Source: JAVBSX01 sp051660685 (GTDB lineage Bacteria > Planctomycetota > Planctomycetia > Pirellulales > Thermoguttaceae). From it: DNA of 6,951 bases. The translations under genes and the position numbers were made by a program. The DNA lies in the NCBI GenBank assembly GCA_051660685.1, contig JBOFQB010000069.1, forward strand, positions 1 to 6,951. The letters run 5' to 3'. Within the stretch, counting starts at the first letter, position 1. Every line of letters starts with the position of its first letter. Below, piece after piece: positions 1 through 5,850 of the stretch. The notes below the pieces were generated by a model. The model made no database searches. It saw only the letters and a program-made list of their open reading frames with translations, and was not told the origin of the DNA.

Positions 1-169
1 ATTGTAGACTATTTTTGGATTGGGGAAAAGGGACGGAAAATGAGGCAAAAGAAGGAGGGGGGACTCCAATGTTCAGAACGGTTTCGCTAGACTTACACTG
101 TCCGTCTGCGTTGAACCGGACGAGAACTTTTACGGTGTCGGTTCCCCAACAAAACAAGGAGCGACCCAT

Positions 170-242
170 GTTTAGCCGCGATACAACGTATCGCGCGTTC
201 TGAACTGCCAAAAACACGCAGAACGTTGTTCTGCGGCTAAAC
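170..242. repeat. Two-hairpin inverted repeat, copy A
   Basis: Two inverted copies of one monomer form a nested structure. An outer 7-bp stem (GTTTAGC 170-176 with GCTAAAC 236-242) encloses two 8-bp hairpins: CGCGATAC-AAC-GTATCGCG (177-195) and CGCAGAAC-GTT-GTTCTGCG (217-235). The second hairpin is the reverse complement of a diverged monomer, so both arms keep an AAC loop on their own strand. Related copies lie at 3339-3422 and 6785-6872. It ends 16 nt before the lgt start codon and so probably lies in the lgt leader. No T-run follows, so it is not a classic intrinsic terminator. A REP/BIME-like intergenic repeat is the closest known type. Confidence 0.85.
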
Positions 243-258
243 TCTAAGCTAATCGTTT

Positions 259-1665
259 ATGCGCCCCACACTTTTTTACGTCCCCCCCGAAATCTTCGGT
301 TTCCCCCTCCTCGGTTGCGGCATCCTCCCCGCAATCCTACTCCTCGTCATCATTATCTGGTTTCTCCTTCGTCTGCGCCAACGAAAAATAGGAGATGCCG
401 ATTTTTGGGGGACTCTTGCCCTTTTCGGCGTTGCTGAAGTGATTCTCCTCTTCATTCTCCCCCGAATGATTGGGTCAGACGGTTTTCCAATCCGGGGATA
501 CGGCGTTTTTCTCCTCCTTGCCGTTCTCTCGGCAATCAGTCTGCTCGTCTTTCAAGCGAAACGACGTTGGAATATGCCGGTTGACCTCGTGTTCTCCTTC
601 GCCCTTTGGTGTATCATTCCCGGTTTGATTGGGGCAAGAGCGTTTTACATTATCGAGTATTGGCCTAACTTTGCCGGTCCCGATCTCTGGAGTACCCTGA
701 AAAATGTCCTCAACATTGCCGAAGGAGGGCTCGTCGTCCTCGGTTCCATTATCGGCGGAGCAATCGGGGCCTTGTCCTTCATCCTGATGAAACGATTGCC
801 CGTCCTCGCAATGCTCGATCTGCTCGTCCCCCCCCTCCTCCTCGGTATCTCTCTCGGACGTTTAGGCTGTTTGATGAACGGTTGCTGTTTCGGAGCCGTT
901 TGCGAAACCGGCCCGGGAATCACCTTCCCAAGCGGGAGTCCTGCTCATCTTTATCAGATTGAGCATAACAAGGTGCATCTTTTCGGGCTAAAATTGTGTG
1001 ATGAAGACCCGGGAATTGCCGAAAAAGGACCACTTCGTGTTCCCCTTCAATCGCATGAAAACCGGGATGAGATATTACGACGTTTTGCGAAAGACAAGCG
1101 ACCCCATGTTAAAATTGCCGAGGTCCAACCGGGCAGTCAGGCAGAAGAACAAGGTTTGAAAAAAGACATGTCCCTTCTCGGTTTGGAAGGGATGAATGAA
1201 CTGACGGGAGAAACCTGTTTTTATCTGGTTCACAATCGGCAAGGAGCCTTGTACTGTTTTGCCGATCAATTGTTTGCCAAGAAACCCGGAGTTCTGATTG
1301 CGACCGATTCCTCTGCTTTGTCAGGTTCCTCTCATTCATCTGATTCACCTGATTTCCTGAAGTATAGCAACTTGCGGGCAGAACCCTGGGAGGTTCGCCC
1401 GGTTTACCCGACGCAAATCATCAGCAGTATGACAGCCGCAATTGGTTGTCTTTTGGCAATTGCCCTTTCCCGTCGAATCCGACGAGACGGCGTGTTGACC
1501 CTGTTTTTCCTCGTCAGTTATGGTGTGTTCCGTTTTTTCATAGAAATACTGCGGACGGACGAAGAATCGTTTCTGGGAACCGGCTTAACGGTTTCGCAAA
1601 ACATTTCGATAGGGCTGCTCTTTCTTGCGGTTCTCCTTGCCGTTTATCTGTTCAAAAAACAGTGA
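259..1665 (+). CDS. lgt: Prolipoprotein diacylglyceryl transferase with periplasmic insertion
   Basis: Lgt transfers diacylglycerol from phosphatidylglycerol to the lipobox cysteine of prolipoproteins in the inner membrane. The 468-residue protein is polytopic. Conserved Lgt landmarks are visible: IRGYG in the N-terminal part, GAR at 125-127, EGG at 155-157, the signature GRLGCLMNG at 200-208 (Arg201 matches E. coli Arg143), YPTQ at 383-386, and YGVFRFFIE at 421-429 (Arg425 and Glu429 match Arg239 and Glu243). The family is usually about 260-300 residues. The excess is a soluble segment at about 225-375, containing a PDZ-like stretch around 283-345 with PGSQAEEQGL at 291-300. This matches planctomycete Lgt as I recall it. 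Leu161 sits where E. coli has His103. No clear Shine-Dalgarno precedes ATG 259, but the N-terminus (MRPTLFYVPPEI) matches the planctomycete form, so this start is kept. Expression may depend on the upstream hairpin repeat. Confidence 0.95.
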   Translation: MRPTLFYVPPEIFGFPLLGCGILPAILLLVIIIWFLLRLRQRKIGDADFWGTLALFGVAEVILLFILPRMIGSDGFPIRGYGVFLLLAVLSAISLLVFQAKRRWNMPVDLVFSFALWCIIPGLIGARAFYIIEYWPNFAGPDLWSTLKNVLNIAEGGLVVLGSIIGGAIGALSFILMKRLPVLAMLDLLVPPLLLGISLGRLGCLMNGCCFGAVCETGPGITFPSGSPAHLYQIEHNKVHLFGLKLCDEDPGIAEKGPLRVPLQSHENRDEILRRFAKDKRPHVKIAEVQPGSQAEEQGLKKDMSLLGLEGMNELTGETCFYLVHNRQGALYCFADQLFAKKPGVLIATDSSALSGSSHSSDSPDFLKYSNLRAEPWEVRPVYPTQIISSMTAAIGCLLAIALSRRIRRDGVLTLFFLVSYGVFRFFIEILRTDEESFLGTGLTVSQNISIGLLFLAVLLAVYLFKKQ

Positions 1666-1670
1666 ACAGA

Positions 1671-1718
1671 GGATAGGGAACAGGGAATGGGGATTAGGGA
1701 GGAGATTCCCGTTTAGCG
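1671..1718 (+). repeat. G-rich tract with truncated repeat monomer (composite 1)
   Basis: Right after the lgt stop, the plus strand has runs of three or four G separated by short A/T spacers (GGATAGGG, CAGGGAATGGGG, ATTAGGGAGG). Six nt after the tract comes GTTTAGCG (1711-1718), the same start as the two-hairpin monomer, and then the similarity stops. The same order, G-tract then monomer, occurs at 5851-5927 and, inverted, at 4839-4950. The spacing of the G-runs would allow a G-quadruplex. GGGAAT and ATTCCC could also pair across the tract, but no T-run follows, so a terminator role is not supported. Confidence 0.6.
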
Positions 1719-1898
1719 CATTTCAATAATTGGTATACACATTTCACGTCTTTTTGAAACTAAAAATTCAAGGATTGCGTCTCTTAGCTCCTTGTATGAT
1801 TCAAACGGCCCCGTAAAAACAAATCCGTCCGACCCGACTCGGTTCAAATCACAAAACCAAACTTGTTGGCAATCTGACAGAGAACCGATATTTCCCAA
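1713..1898 (-). CDS. Possible small protein, 61 aa, unrecognised
   Basis: This is the only ORF in the 366-base gap between lgt and the next gene that looks at all protein-like. It would start at TTG (1898-1896), preceded on the minus strand by AAGGG about 4-5 nt upstream, a plausible ribosome binding site. The product has a mixed composition and a C-terminal stretch that could form an amphipathic helix (FESYKELRDAILEFL), ending in IPIIEMR. I recognise no family. Against it: the start is not ATG, it opposes both neighbours, and its stop codon falls in the truncated repeat monomer at 1711-1718. It could be a chance ORF or a gene remnant. The rest of the gap (about 1899-2031) shows no other feature that I can support. 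Confidence 0.25.
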   Translation of the reverse strand: MGNIGSLSDCQQVWFCDLNRVGSDGFVFTGPFESYKELRDAILEFLVSKRREMCIPIIEMR

Positions 1899-2031
1899 AA
1901 TGCCCTTGACTTTTTTGTGGATTTTTCGGATTCTCTCCCGTTGTTCCCCTCCTTTTTTTCCTTATTGACGCCTCAATGACCACTTTTGACTGGTTCAGAA
2001 CTAAACGACAAAAAGTATTCGATTTGCCAAA

Positions 2032-3336
2032 ATGACTCAATTTCCCCTTCTAGGCCCGGTTTCCGTATGTAATAGGTCAACGATTCGACAGATTGCAGGA
2101 TGCCTGCTGTTTGCGTTCTCGCTGTTTCTGTCCAACACGACAATTGCGCAAGTTGCTGCAATCGGTTTTGACGAACTCTCTGCGCCAACCCTTTCCATTC
2201 CCGGTTCACATCTGCATCCCAAATATGCTGATATTCCGTCTGACCAATCCGCAAATCAAACACCCCAACCAATTGGGGCATTGTTGTTAAAAACAGGATA
2301 TGTGACACTTGGAACAGCAACGCTTGAACGGAATGTTTATCAGGTGCAAGGAAAATATGGTCGTTTTTCCGTTCCAACACATCGTGTAGAATATGCGGGT
2401 TATGATCTTTTGGACCTTTTACAGTACAAACGGTCTTTGCTCGTTTCACCTAATTACGATGAATTATTCGCTCTTGGAAAATGGTGTTTGGCAAATGGTC
2501 TCAACGAAGAAGCAATCGTTGAATTTCAGCGTTGCAAGTCCTTTGTGTCCGTTCCTCAAGCAATTCGGCTGCTTGACAATGAAATCAGAGCAGCAGAGCG
2601 AACGGACCCTCAATTTCGTCAGCACAGCAAGCTGGATGCTGTTTTGCGAGAGGAAGCGTCACAAAACTTGGACGATTTTGATTACGACCGTTGGGGTCTA
2701 ACGGTTCCTCATGTCCTTGCAGAACGATTTCGTAAAGAGGTCCAACCCATTCTGATTGATCGTTGCGCCGCAACCAACTGTCATGGTTCTGGTTCTCAGA
2801 ATGAATTGACTCTTCAGATACCTCAACGGACCTATTCAACAGCGGGCGCAACGGTTCGGAACATGAAAGCAGCAATGGAGCAGATTGATTTCGGCAATCC
2901 GGTCAATAGTCCTCTTTTGACAGCCCCGCTTAGAAATCATGGAGGAGTGAAACCGGTTTTTGGCAAAAAATCGCAAAACACCCAAGGTGCTTTTGAACGT
3001 TGGATCGAACAGGTTGCACAAGAAACGCCGGAATCGTTGGGACTCAATCGGAGAACGCCCAATCGGTTTGACGACGAATTGCCGTTTGAGGAATCCCGGA
3101 CGGAACAATTCGCCGTTTCGCCCCAACCTCTTCCGACAGGTTCGCCGATTCAACAAGTCGGTTATTCTGAACCCAAACCTGTTGGACCAACAACAGACTC
3201 GGGCAACCTTAAAAAGGCCGCACATTCTCCGACGCAGGAAACGAAACCTCTTGCCCAACCGCGTAAATTGAAGTTGGAAAACCGGGCTGAAGACCCTTTT
3301 GATCCCAATCAGTTCAACCAAAAGTATTACAAATAG
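2032..3336 (+). CDS. Secreted planctomycete-type protein with CX4CH motif
   Basis: I cannot assign a function. The 434-residue protein starts with a probable Sec signal peptide: a hydrophobic core at about 21-33 with likely cleavage near TIA-Q at 37-40. Residues about 81-134 (GALLLKTGYVTLGTATL, VYQV, FSVPTHRVEYAG, LQYKR) look like a small beta-rich domain that I recall at the N-terminus of planctomycete secreted proteins. A short helical, TPR-like piece follows (about 141-169, ALGKWCLANGLNEEAIVEFQ). Around 236-328 is a region resembling planctomycete cytochrome-c-like domains, with C245-C250-H251 in the form CX4CH instead of CXXCH, and then NPVNSPLL and a WIEQV helix. The C-terminal 90 or so residues are rich in Pro, Gln and charged residues and are probably disordered. 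The start is the first ATG and has only a weak ribosome binding site. The gene converges on pyrC with repeat B between them. Confidence 0.85.
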   Translation: MTQFPLLGPVSVCNRSTIRQIAGCLLFAFSLFLSNTTIAQVAAIGFDELSAPTLSIPGSHLHPKYADIPSDQSANQTPQPIGALLLKTGYVTLGTATLERNVYQVQGKYGRFSVPTHRVEYAGYDLLDLLQYKRSLLVSPNYDELFALGKWCLANGLNEEAIVEFQRCKSFVSVPQAIRLLDNEIRAAERTDPQFRQHSKLDAVLREEASQNLDDFDYDRWGLTVPHVLAERFRKEVQPILIDRCAATNCHGSGSQNELTLQIPQRTYSTAGATVRNMKAAMEQIDFGNPVNSPLLTAPLRNHGGVKPVFGKKSQNTQGAFERWIEQVAQETPESLGLNRRTPNRFDDELPFEESRTEQFAVSPQPLPTGSPIQQVGYSEPKPVGPTTDSGNLKKAAHSPTQETKPLAQPRKLKLENRAEDPFDPNQFNQKYYK

Positions 3337-3338
3337 CA

Positions 3339-3422
3339 CCTCATGTTTAGCCGAGGAACAACGTTCCGCGCGTATTGAAATCTCTGTACGCGCGATACGT
3401 TGTATCGCGGCTCAACATGAGG
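3339..3422. repeat. Two-hairpin inverted repeat, copy B, between convergent genes
   Basis: The outer arms are 13 nt (CCTCATGTTTAGC 3339-3351 and GCTCAACATGAGG 3410-3422) with one mismatch. Inside are GGAAC-AAC-GTTCC (3355-3367, flanked by further pairs) and CGCGATAC-GTT-GTATCGCG (3391-3409). Compared with copy A, the hairpin arms have changed on both sides so that pairing is kept. It fills most of the gap between two convergent stop codons (3336 and 3454), where it could act as a bidirectional transcription end or an RNA 3' stabiliser. That role is inferred, since there is no T-run. Confidence 0.85.
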
Positions 3423-3452
3423 TCGCTCCGACGGAGCTTGATTTCTTGGGTC
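3423..3452. repeat. Repeat tail module with GCTCCG palindrome
   Basis: Next to copy B is GCTCCG-A-CGGAGC (3425-3437) followed by a T/G-rich stretch ending in TTGGG. A very similar module follows copy E at 6871-6902 (GCTCCG-A-TGGAGC, then T-run and GGGG). The two-hairpin element and this tail therefore travel together in two of three copies, and copy A lacks the tail. It ends just before the pyrC stop. Confidence 0.65.
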
Positions 3453-3453
3453 C

Positions 3454-4719
3454 CTATTTTATCTGTCCGCCGACAATGACCGTGTTAGCGCGACCTGTCA
3501 TTTCCCAACCCAAATACGGGGAGTTCTTACTCTTGGAATGAAGCGTCTCCCGCGAAACCGTCCATTTTTGATGAGGGTCAATCACAACAACATCAGCATC
3601 CGCCCCAATCCGCAATGTCCCTTTCGTTGGAATTCTCAGTATCCGGGCCGGATTGGTTGACATTTTCTCAATCAAAAGCGACCAATCGAACAAACCGGGC
3701 AGAATGAATCGGGTTATCATAACCGGCAAAGCGGTTTCCAGACCAACCAGACCGAAAGGGGCCTGATCGAGTTCCCGCATTTTTTTCTCAAGAGCATGAG
3801 GGGCGTGATCGGTTGCAATCGCATCTATGGTCCCATCTTTCAGAGCTTCAATACACACCTCGACATCCTGCGCACTTCGTAAAGGAGGATTCACCTTGAA
3901 ATTCGAGTCAAACGAGCGTAACGCTTCGTCCGTCAACGTCAAATGATGCGGCGTCACTTCCGCCGTTATCTGCACTCCCCGCTGTTTGGCGCGACGAATC
4001 GATTGAACCGCCCCGGACGTTGAAACGTGCATGATGTGCAACCGTCCCCCCGTCAATTCCGCCAAAGTAATGTCTCGTGAAACCATAACATCTTCAGCAG
4101 CAGCGGGCATACCTCGCAAACCGAGGAGCAGGGAGACTTCTCCTTCGTGCATTACCCCTCCTTGGGTGAGGGAGGTGACTTCAGGATGACTGAAAACAGG
4201 TCGGTCGAACATCCGGCAATACTCGAACGTCCGTCGCATAAGAGACGCATCTTCCAAAGGGGCCCCGTCGTCACTACACGCGATTGCTCCTGCTTCAAAC
4301 AGTTGGGCAAGTTCCGCCAGTTCTTTTCCTTCCCGATTTTTGCTGATGCAGCAGATGACATAGACGTTAGCGCGAGCAGCGCGGACTGCTTTTTGGCGGA
4401 CCAGTTCGACAGAAGCGAGCGAATCAAGCGGGGGAGTGGTGTTGGGGCAACAGCAGATCGAGGTGAAACCGCCCCGAACAGCAGCCAATGTCCCGGTCTC
4501 AATCGTTTCATCTTCTTCTTGACCGGGTTCCCGCAAATGAACATGTAAGTCAATCAACCCGGGCGCAACAATCTTTCCTTGAGCATCAATCACCTGATCT
4601 CCCTGTTGAATCGGTTCGTTATAACTGGCAATCCGTCCTTCCTCGATTCGGACGTTGATGATTTGGTCCAGTTTTTGGCTCGGATCGACAACCCGACCAT
4701 TTTGCAGGTAAATGCTCAT
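3454..4719 (-). CDS. pyrC: Dihydroorotase, class I
   Basis: PyrC catalyses the reversible cyclisation of N-carbamoyl-aspartate to dihydroorotate, the third step of pyrimidine synthesis, in the cytoplasm. With the start at ATG 4719 the protein has 421 residues, normal for class I bacterial dihydroorotases. Visible motifs in order: PGLIDLHVHLREPG at 53-66 with metal ligands His59 and His61 and substrate Arg63; PNT at 92-94; SDDG at 149-152 (Asp151); SHPE with His178; HIMHVST with His231; TPHHL at 256-260; and the catalytic DAIATDHAPH with Asp304. All expected catalytic residues are present. An in-frame TTG at 4821 would add 34 residues, but homology begins at MSIYLQNGRVVDP, so ATG 4719 is preferred although no strong Shine-Dalgarno precedes it. 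No pyrB is adjacent in this window. A weak -10-like TAGAAT lies on the minus strand at 4783-4778 without a good -35. Confidence 0.96.
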   Translation of the reverse strand: MSIYLQNGRVVDPSQKLDQIINVRIEEGRIASYNEPIQQGDQVIDAQGKIVAPGLIDLHVHLREPGQEEDETIETGTLAAVRGGFTSICCCPNTTPPLDSLASVELVRQKAVRAARANVYVICCISKNREGKELAELAQLFEAGAIACSDDGAPLEDASLMRRTFEYCRMFDRPVFSHPEVTSLTQGGVMHEGEVSLLLGLRGMPAAAEDVMVSRDITLAELTGGRLHIMHVSTSGAVQSIRRAKQRGVQITAEVTPHHLTLTDEALRSFDSNFKVNPPLRSAQDVEVCIEALKDGTIDAIATDHAPHALEKKMRELDQAPFGLVGLETALPVMITRFILPGLFDWSLLIEKMSTNPARILRIPTKGTLRIGADADVVVIDPHQKWTVSRETLHSKSKNSPYLGWEMTGRANTVIVGGQIK

Positions 4720-4838
4720 TATGAAAAGAGGGAGAAAAATAAAGTCAAAAGGGGAACGGACAGGGAACAGTCTGCCTATTCTAATTTCAATTGGCAAGAA
4801 AAAGAAGGACCGAGCCGACAAATTTTGTTTTTAGAGAC

Positions 4839-4950
4839 TTTCCGGCTTGCGCCGGGCTAAGTAGGCGCGATACGTTGTATCGCTGCTTAACAACGTGAAC
4901 TTCATGCTCCCTAATCCCTATCCCCCAATCCCTATTCCCTACCTCCTACC
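4839..4950 (-). repeat. Composite repeat 2: G-tract, monomer, GCAA hairpin
   Basis: Read on the minus strand, this holds a G-rich tract (4950-4907), about 14 nt of spacer, a repeat monomer containing GCGATAC-AAC-GTATCGC (4884-4868), then ACTTAG and the hairpin CCGGC-GCAA-GCCGG (4855-4842). As RNA the last hairpin would have a GNRA tetraloop. The same order occurs on the plus strand at 5851-5927, and 24 nt (4839-4862) are identical to the reverse complement of 5904-5927. It occupies much of the 311-base gap between the divergent pyrC and DJ-1/PfpI genes. The rest of that gap (4720-4838) is A-rich with nothing I can name. Confidence 0.8.
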
Positions 4951-4979
4951 TTCAAACTTTGACCTTCTTTGCGTATAAT
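4951..4979 (+). promoter_or_regulatory. Sigma70-like promoter for the DJ-1/yidD unit
   Basis: A perfect -10 hexamer TATAAT (4974-4979) is preceded at 17 nt by TTCAAA (4951-4956), which matches four of six bases of TTGACA. A better-looking TTGACC at 4959-4964 is only 9 nt from the -10 and so cannot serve as its -35. The 5' leader would be about 45 nt and would contain GGGAG (5016-5020) ahead of ATG 5031. The promoter starts directly after the C-rich side of composite repeat 2. Confidence 0.55.
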
Positions 4980-5030
4980 TCCCCAAAGACGTTGTTCTTT
5001 TGTTCATTCTAACTCGGGAGCTAATTCAAA

Positions 5031-5594
5031 ATGAAAAAAATACTGATTTTAACGGGAGATTTTACGGAAGATTACGAATTGATGGTCCCTTTTCAGGCTT
5101 TACAAGTGCTCGGTTACTCCGTCGATGTCACCTGCCCGGGTAAAAAAGCAGGAGAACGGATTAAAACGGCAATCCATGATTTTGAAGGGGATCAGACATA
5201 TACCGAAAAGCCGGGACATCAGTTCACGTTAAACCTCGATTTTGACGCGATTGATTGTAACCAATATGCCGGTTTGCTCCTTCCAGGTGGTCGTGCTCCC
5301 GAGTATATCCGCCTGAACCCCAAAGTCCTCGAAATCGTCCGCGACTTTCACACAAAGAAAAAACCAATCGCCGCAATCTGTCACGGTCCACAAATCCTCA
5401 TTGCAGCCGGAATCATAAACGGGGTCAAAATCTCCGCTTATCCTGCATGTGCCCCGGATGTCCGGTTGAGCAACGCTGAATATGCCGACATCCCGTTGGA
5501 TGCTGCGTTGACGGATGGTCATTTTGTGACCGCTCCTGCTTGGCCCGCTCATCCTGATTGGTTACGACAGTTTCATCAGTTGTTGCAAAAGTGA
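5031..5594 (+). CDS. DJ-1/PfpI family protein
   Basis: This 187-residue protein has the class I glutamine-amidotransferase-like fold of the DJ-1/PfpI superfamily. Members include intracellular proteases of the PfpI type, glyoxalase III or deglycase-type enzymes and chaperones, so the exact reaction cannot be read from sequence. The N-terminus MKKILILTGDFTEDYELM carries the conserved Glu (Glu16) near the nucleophile pocket. LLLPGGRAPEYIR follows, then the nucleophile elbow AICHGPQ with Cys117 and His118, and a C-terminal VTAPAWPAHP. The RAPEY and APAWPAHP motifs fit the PfpI/DJ-1D branch better than human-DJ-1-like forms. The length is typical and complete. GGGAG lies 10 nt before the ATG, and a promoter is visible at 4951-4979. 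yidD follows 32 nt after the stop, probably in the same transcript. The protein is probably cytoplasmic, with a role in stress or carbonyl damage. Confidence 0.93.
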   Translation: MKKILILTGDFTEDYELMVPFQALQVLGYSVDVTCPGKKAGERIKTAIHDFEGDQTYTEKPGHQFTLNLDFDAIDCNQYAGLLLPGGRAPEYIRLNPKVLEIVRDFHTKKKPIAAICHGPQILIAAGIINGVKISAYPACAPDVRLSNAEYADIPLDAALTDGHFVTAPAWPAHPDWLRQFHQLLQK

Positions 5595-5626
5595 ACCATT
5601 CACAAAAAAGACGGCGGGGAGGAATA

Positions 5627-5845
5627 ATGAAATATGTCTTGCAGTTCTTGCTGATTGTTCCTGTTCGTCTGTATCAGAAGTTGATTAGCCCGTTTTTCCC
5701 CCCGCAATGTCGGTTTAACCCCAGTTGCAGCGAATACTTCATTCTTGCCGTAAAAAAACACGGCCCCTTGCGAGGGTCTTGCAAAGGTATCTGGCGTATT
5801 CTCCGTTGCAATCCCTGGAATTCAGGCGGAGAAGATTGGCCGTGA
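5627..5845 (+). CDS. yidD: Membrane protein insertion efficiency factor YidD
   Basis: YidD is a small inner-membrane-associated protein that helps YidC-dependent insertion of membrane proteins. The 72-residue product has the full family pattern: an N-terminal amphipathic or hydrophobic helix (MKYVLQFLLIVPVRLYQ), then LISPFFPPQCRFNPSCSEY, a HGPLRG stretch, and the terminal RCNPWNSGGEDWP. All family cysteines are present. The start ATG 5627 is fixed by a strong Shine-Dalgarno GGGGAGGAAT (5616-5625) and by the family N-terminus. An in-frame upstream ATG (5558) inside the DJ-1/PfpI gene is rejected. yidD is often found between rnpA and yidC. Here it follows a DJ-1/PfpI gene by 32 nt, apparently in one operon. 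It ends one to two residues earlier than the common GGxDPVP ending. Confidence 0.95.
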   Translation: MKYVLQFLLIVPVRLYQKLISPFFPPQCRFNPSCSEYFILAVKKHGPLRGSCKGIWRILRCNPWNSGGEDWP

Positions 5846-5850
5846 AAATA

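Noticed and set aside
15..203. A 62-codon plus-strand frame (or 44 codons from ATG 69, which has AGGAGG at 53-58 upstream)
   Set aside because: The translation is low in recognisable features and its end runs into the hairpin repeat; only the short frame from ATG 168 has repeat-linked support, and that is reported as a finding.
170..242. Two-hairpin repeat as a CRISPR array or intrinsic terminator
   Set aside because: Copies are kilobases apart with no regular spacers, and no T-run follows the stems.
4147..4553. Two 133-codon frames, one on each strand, inside pyrC
   Set aside because: Both lie within a well-supported dihydroorotase with all catalytic motifs; they are shadows of its codon bias.
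4720..4821. A 34-residue N-terminal extension of PyrC from TTG 4821
   Set aside because: Dihydroorotase homology starts at MSIYLQNGRVVDP; the extension is rich in Phe and Arg, has no family match, and reads through the likely leader.
4959..4979. TTGACC with TATAAT as a promoter pair
   Set aside because: The spacer is only 9 nt; TTCAAA at 4951-4956 gives the correct 17 nt.
5558..5626. A 23-residue N-terminal extension of YidD
   Set aside because: It overlaps the DJ-1/PfpI coding sequence in another frame, whereas ATG 5627 has a strong Shine-Dalgarno and the family N-terminus.
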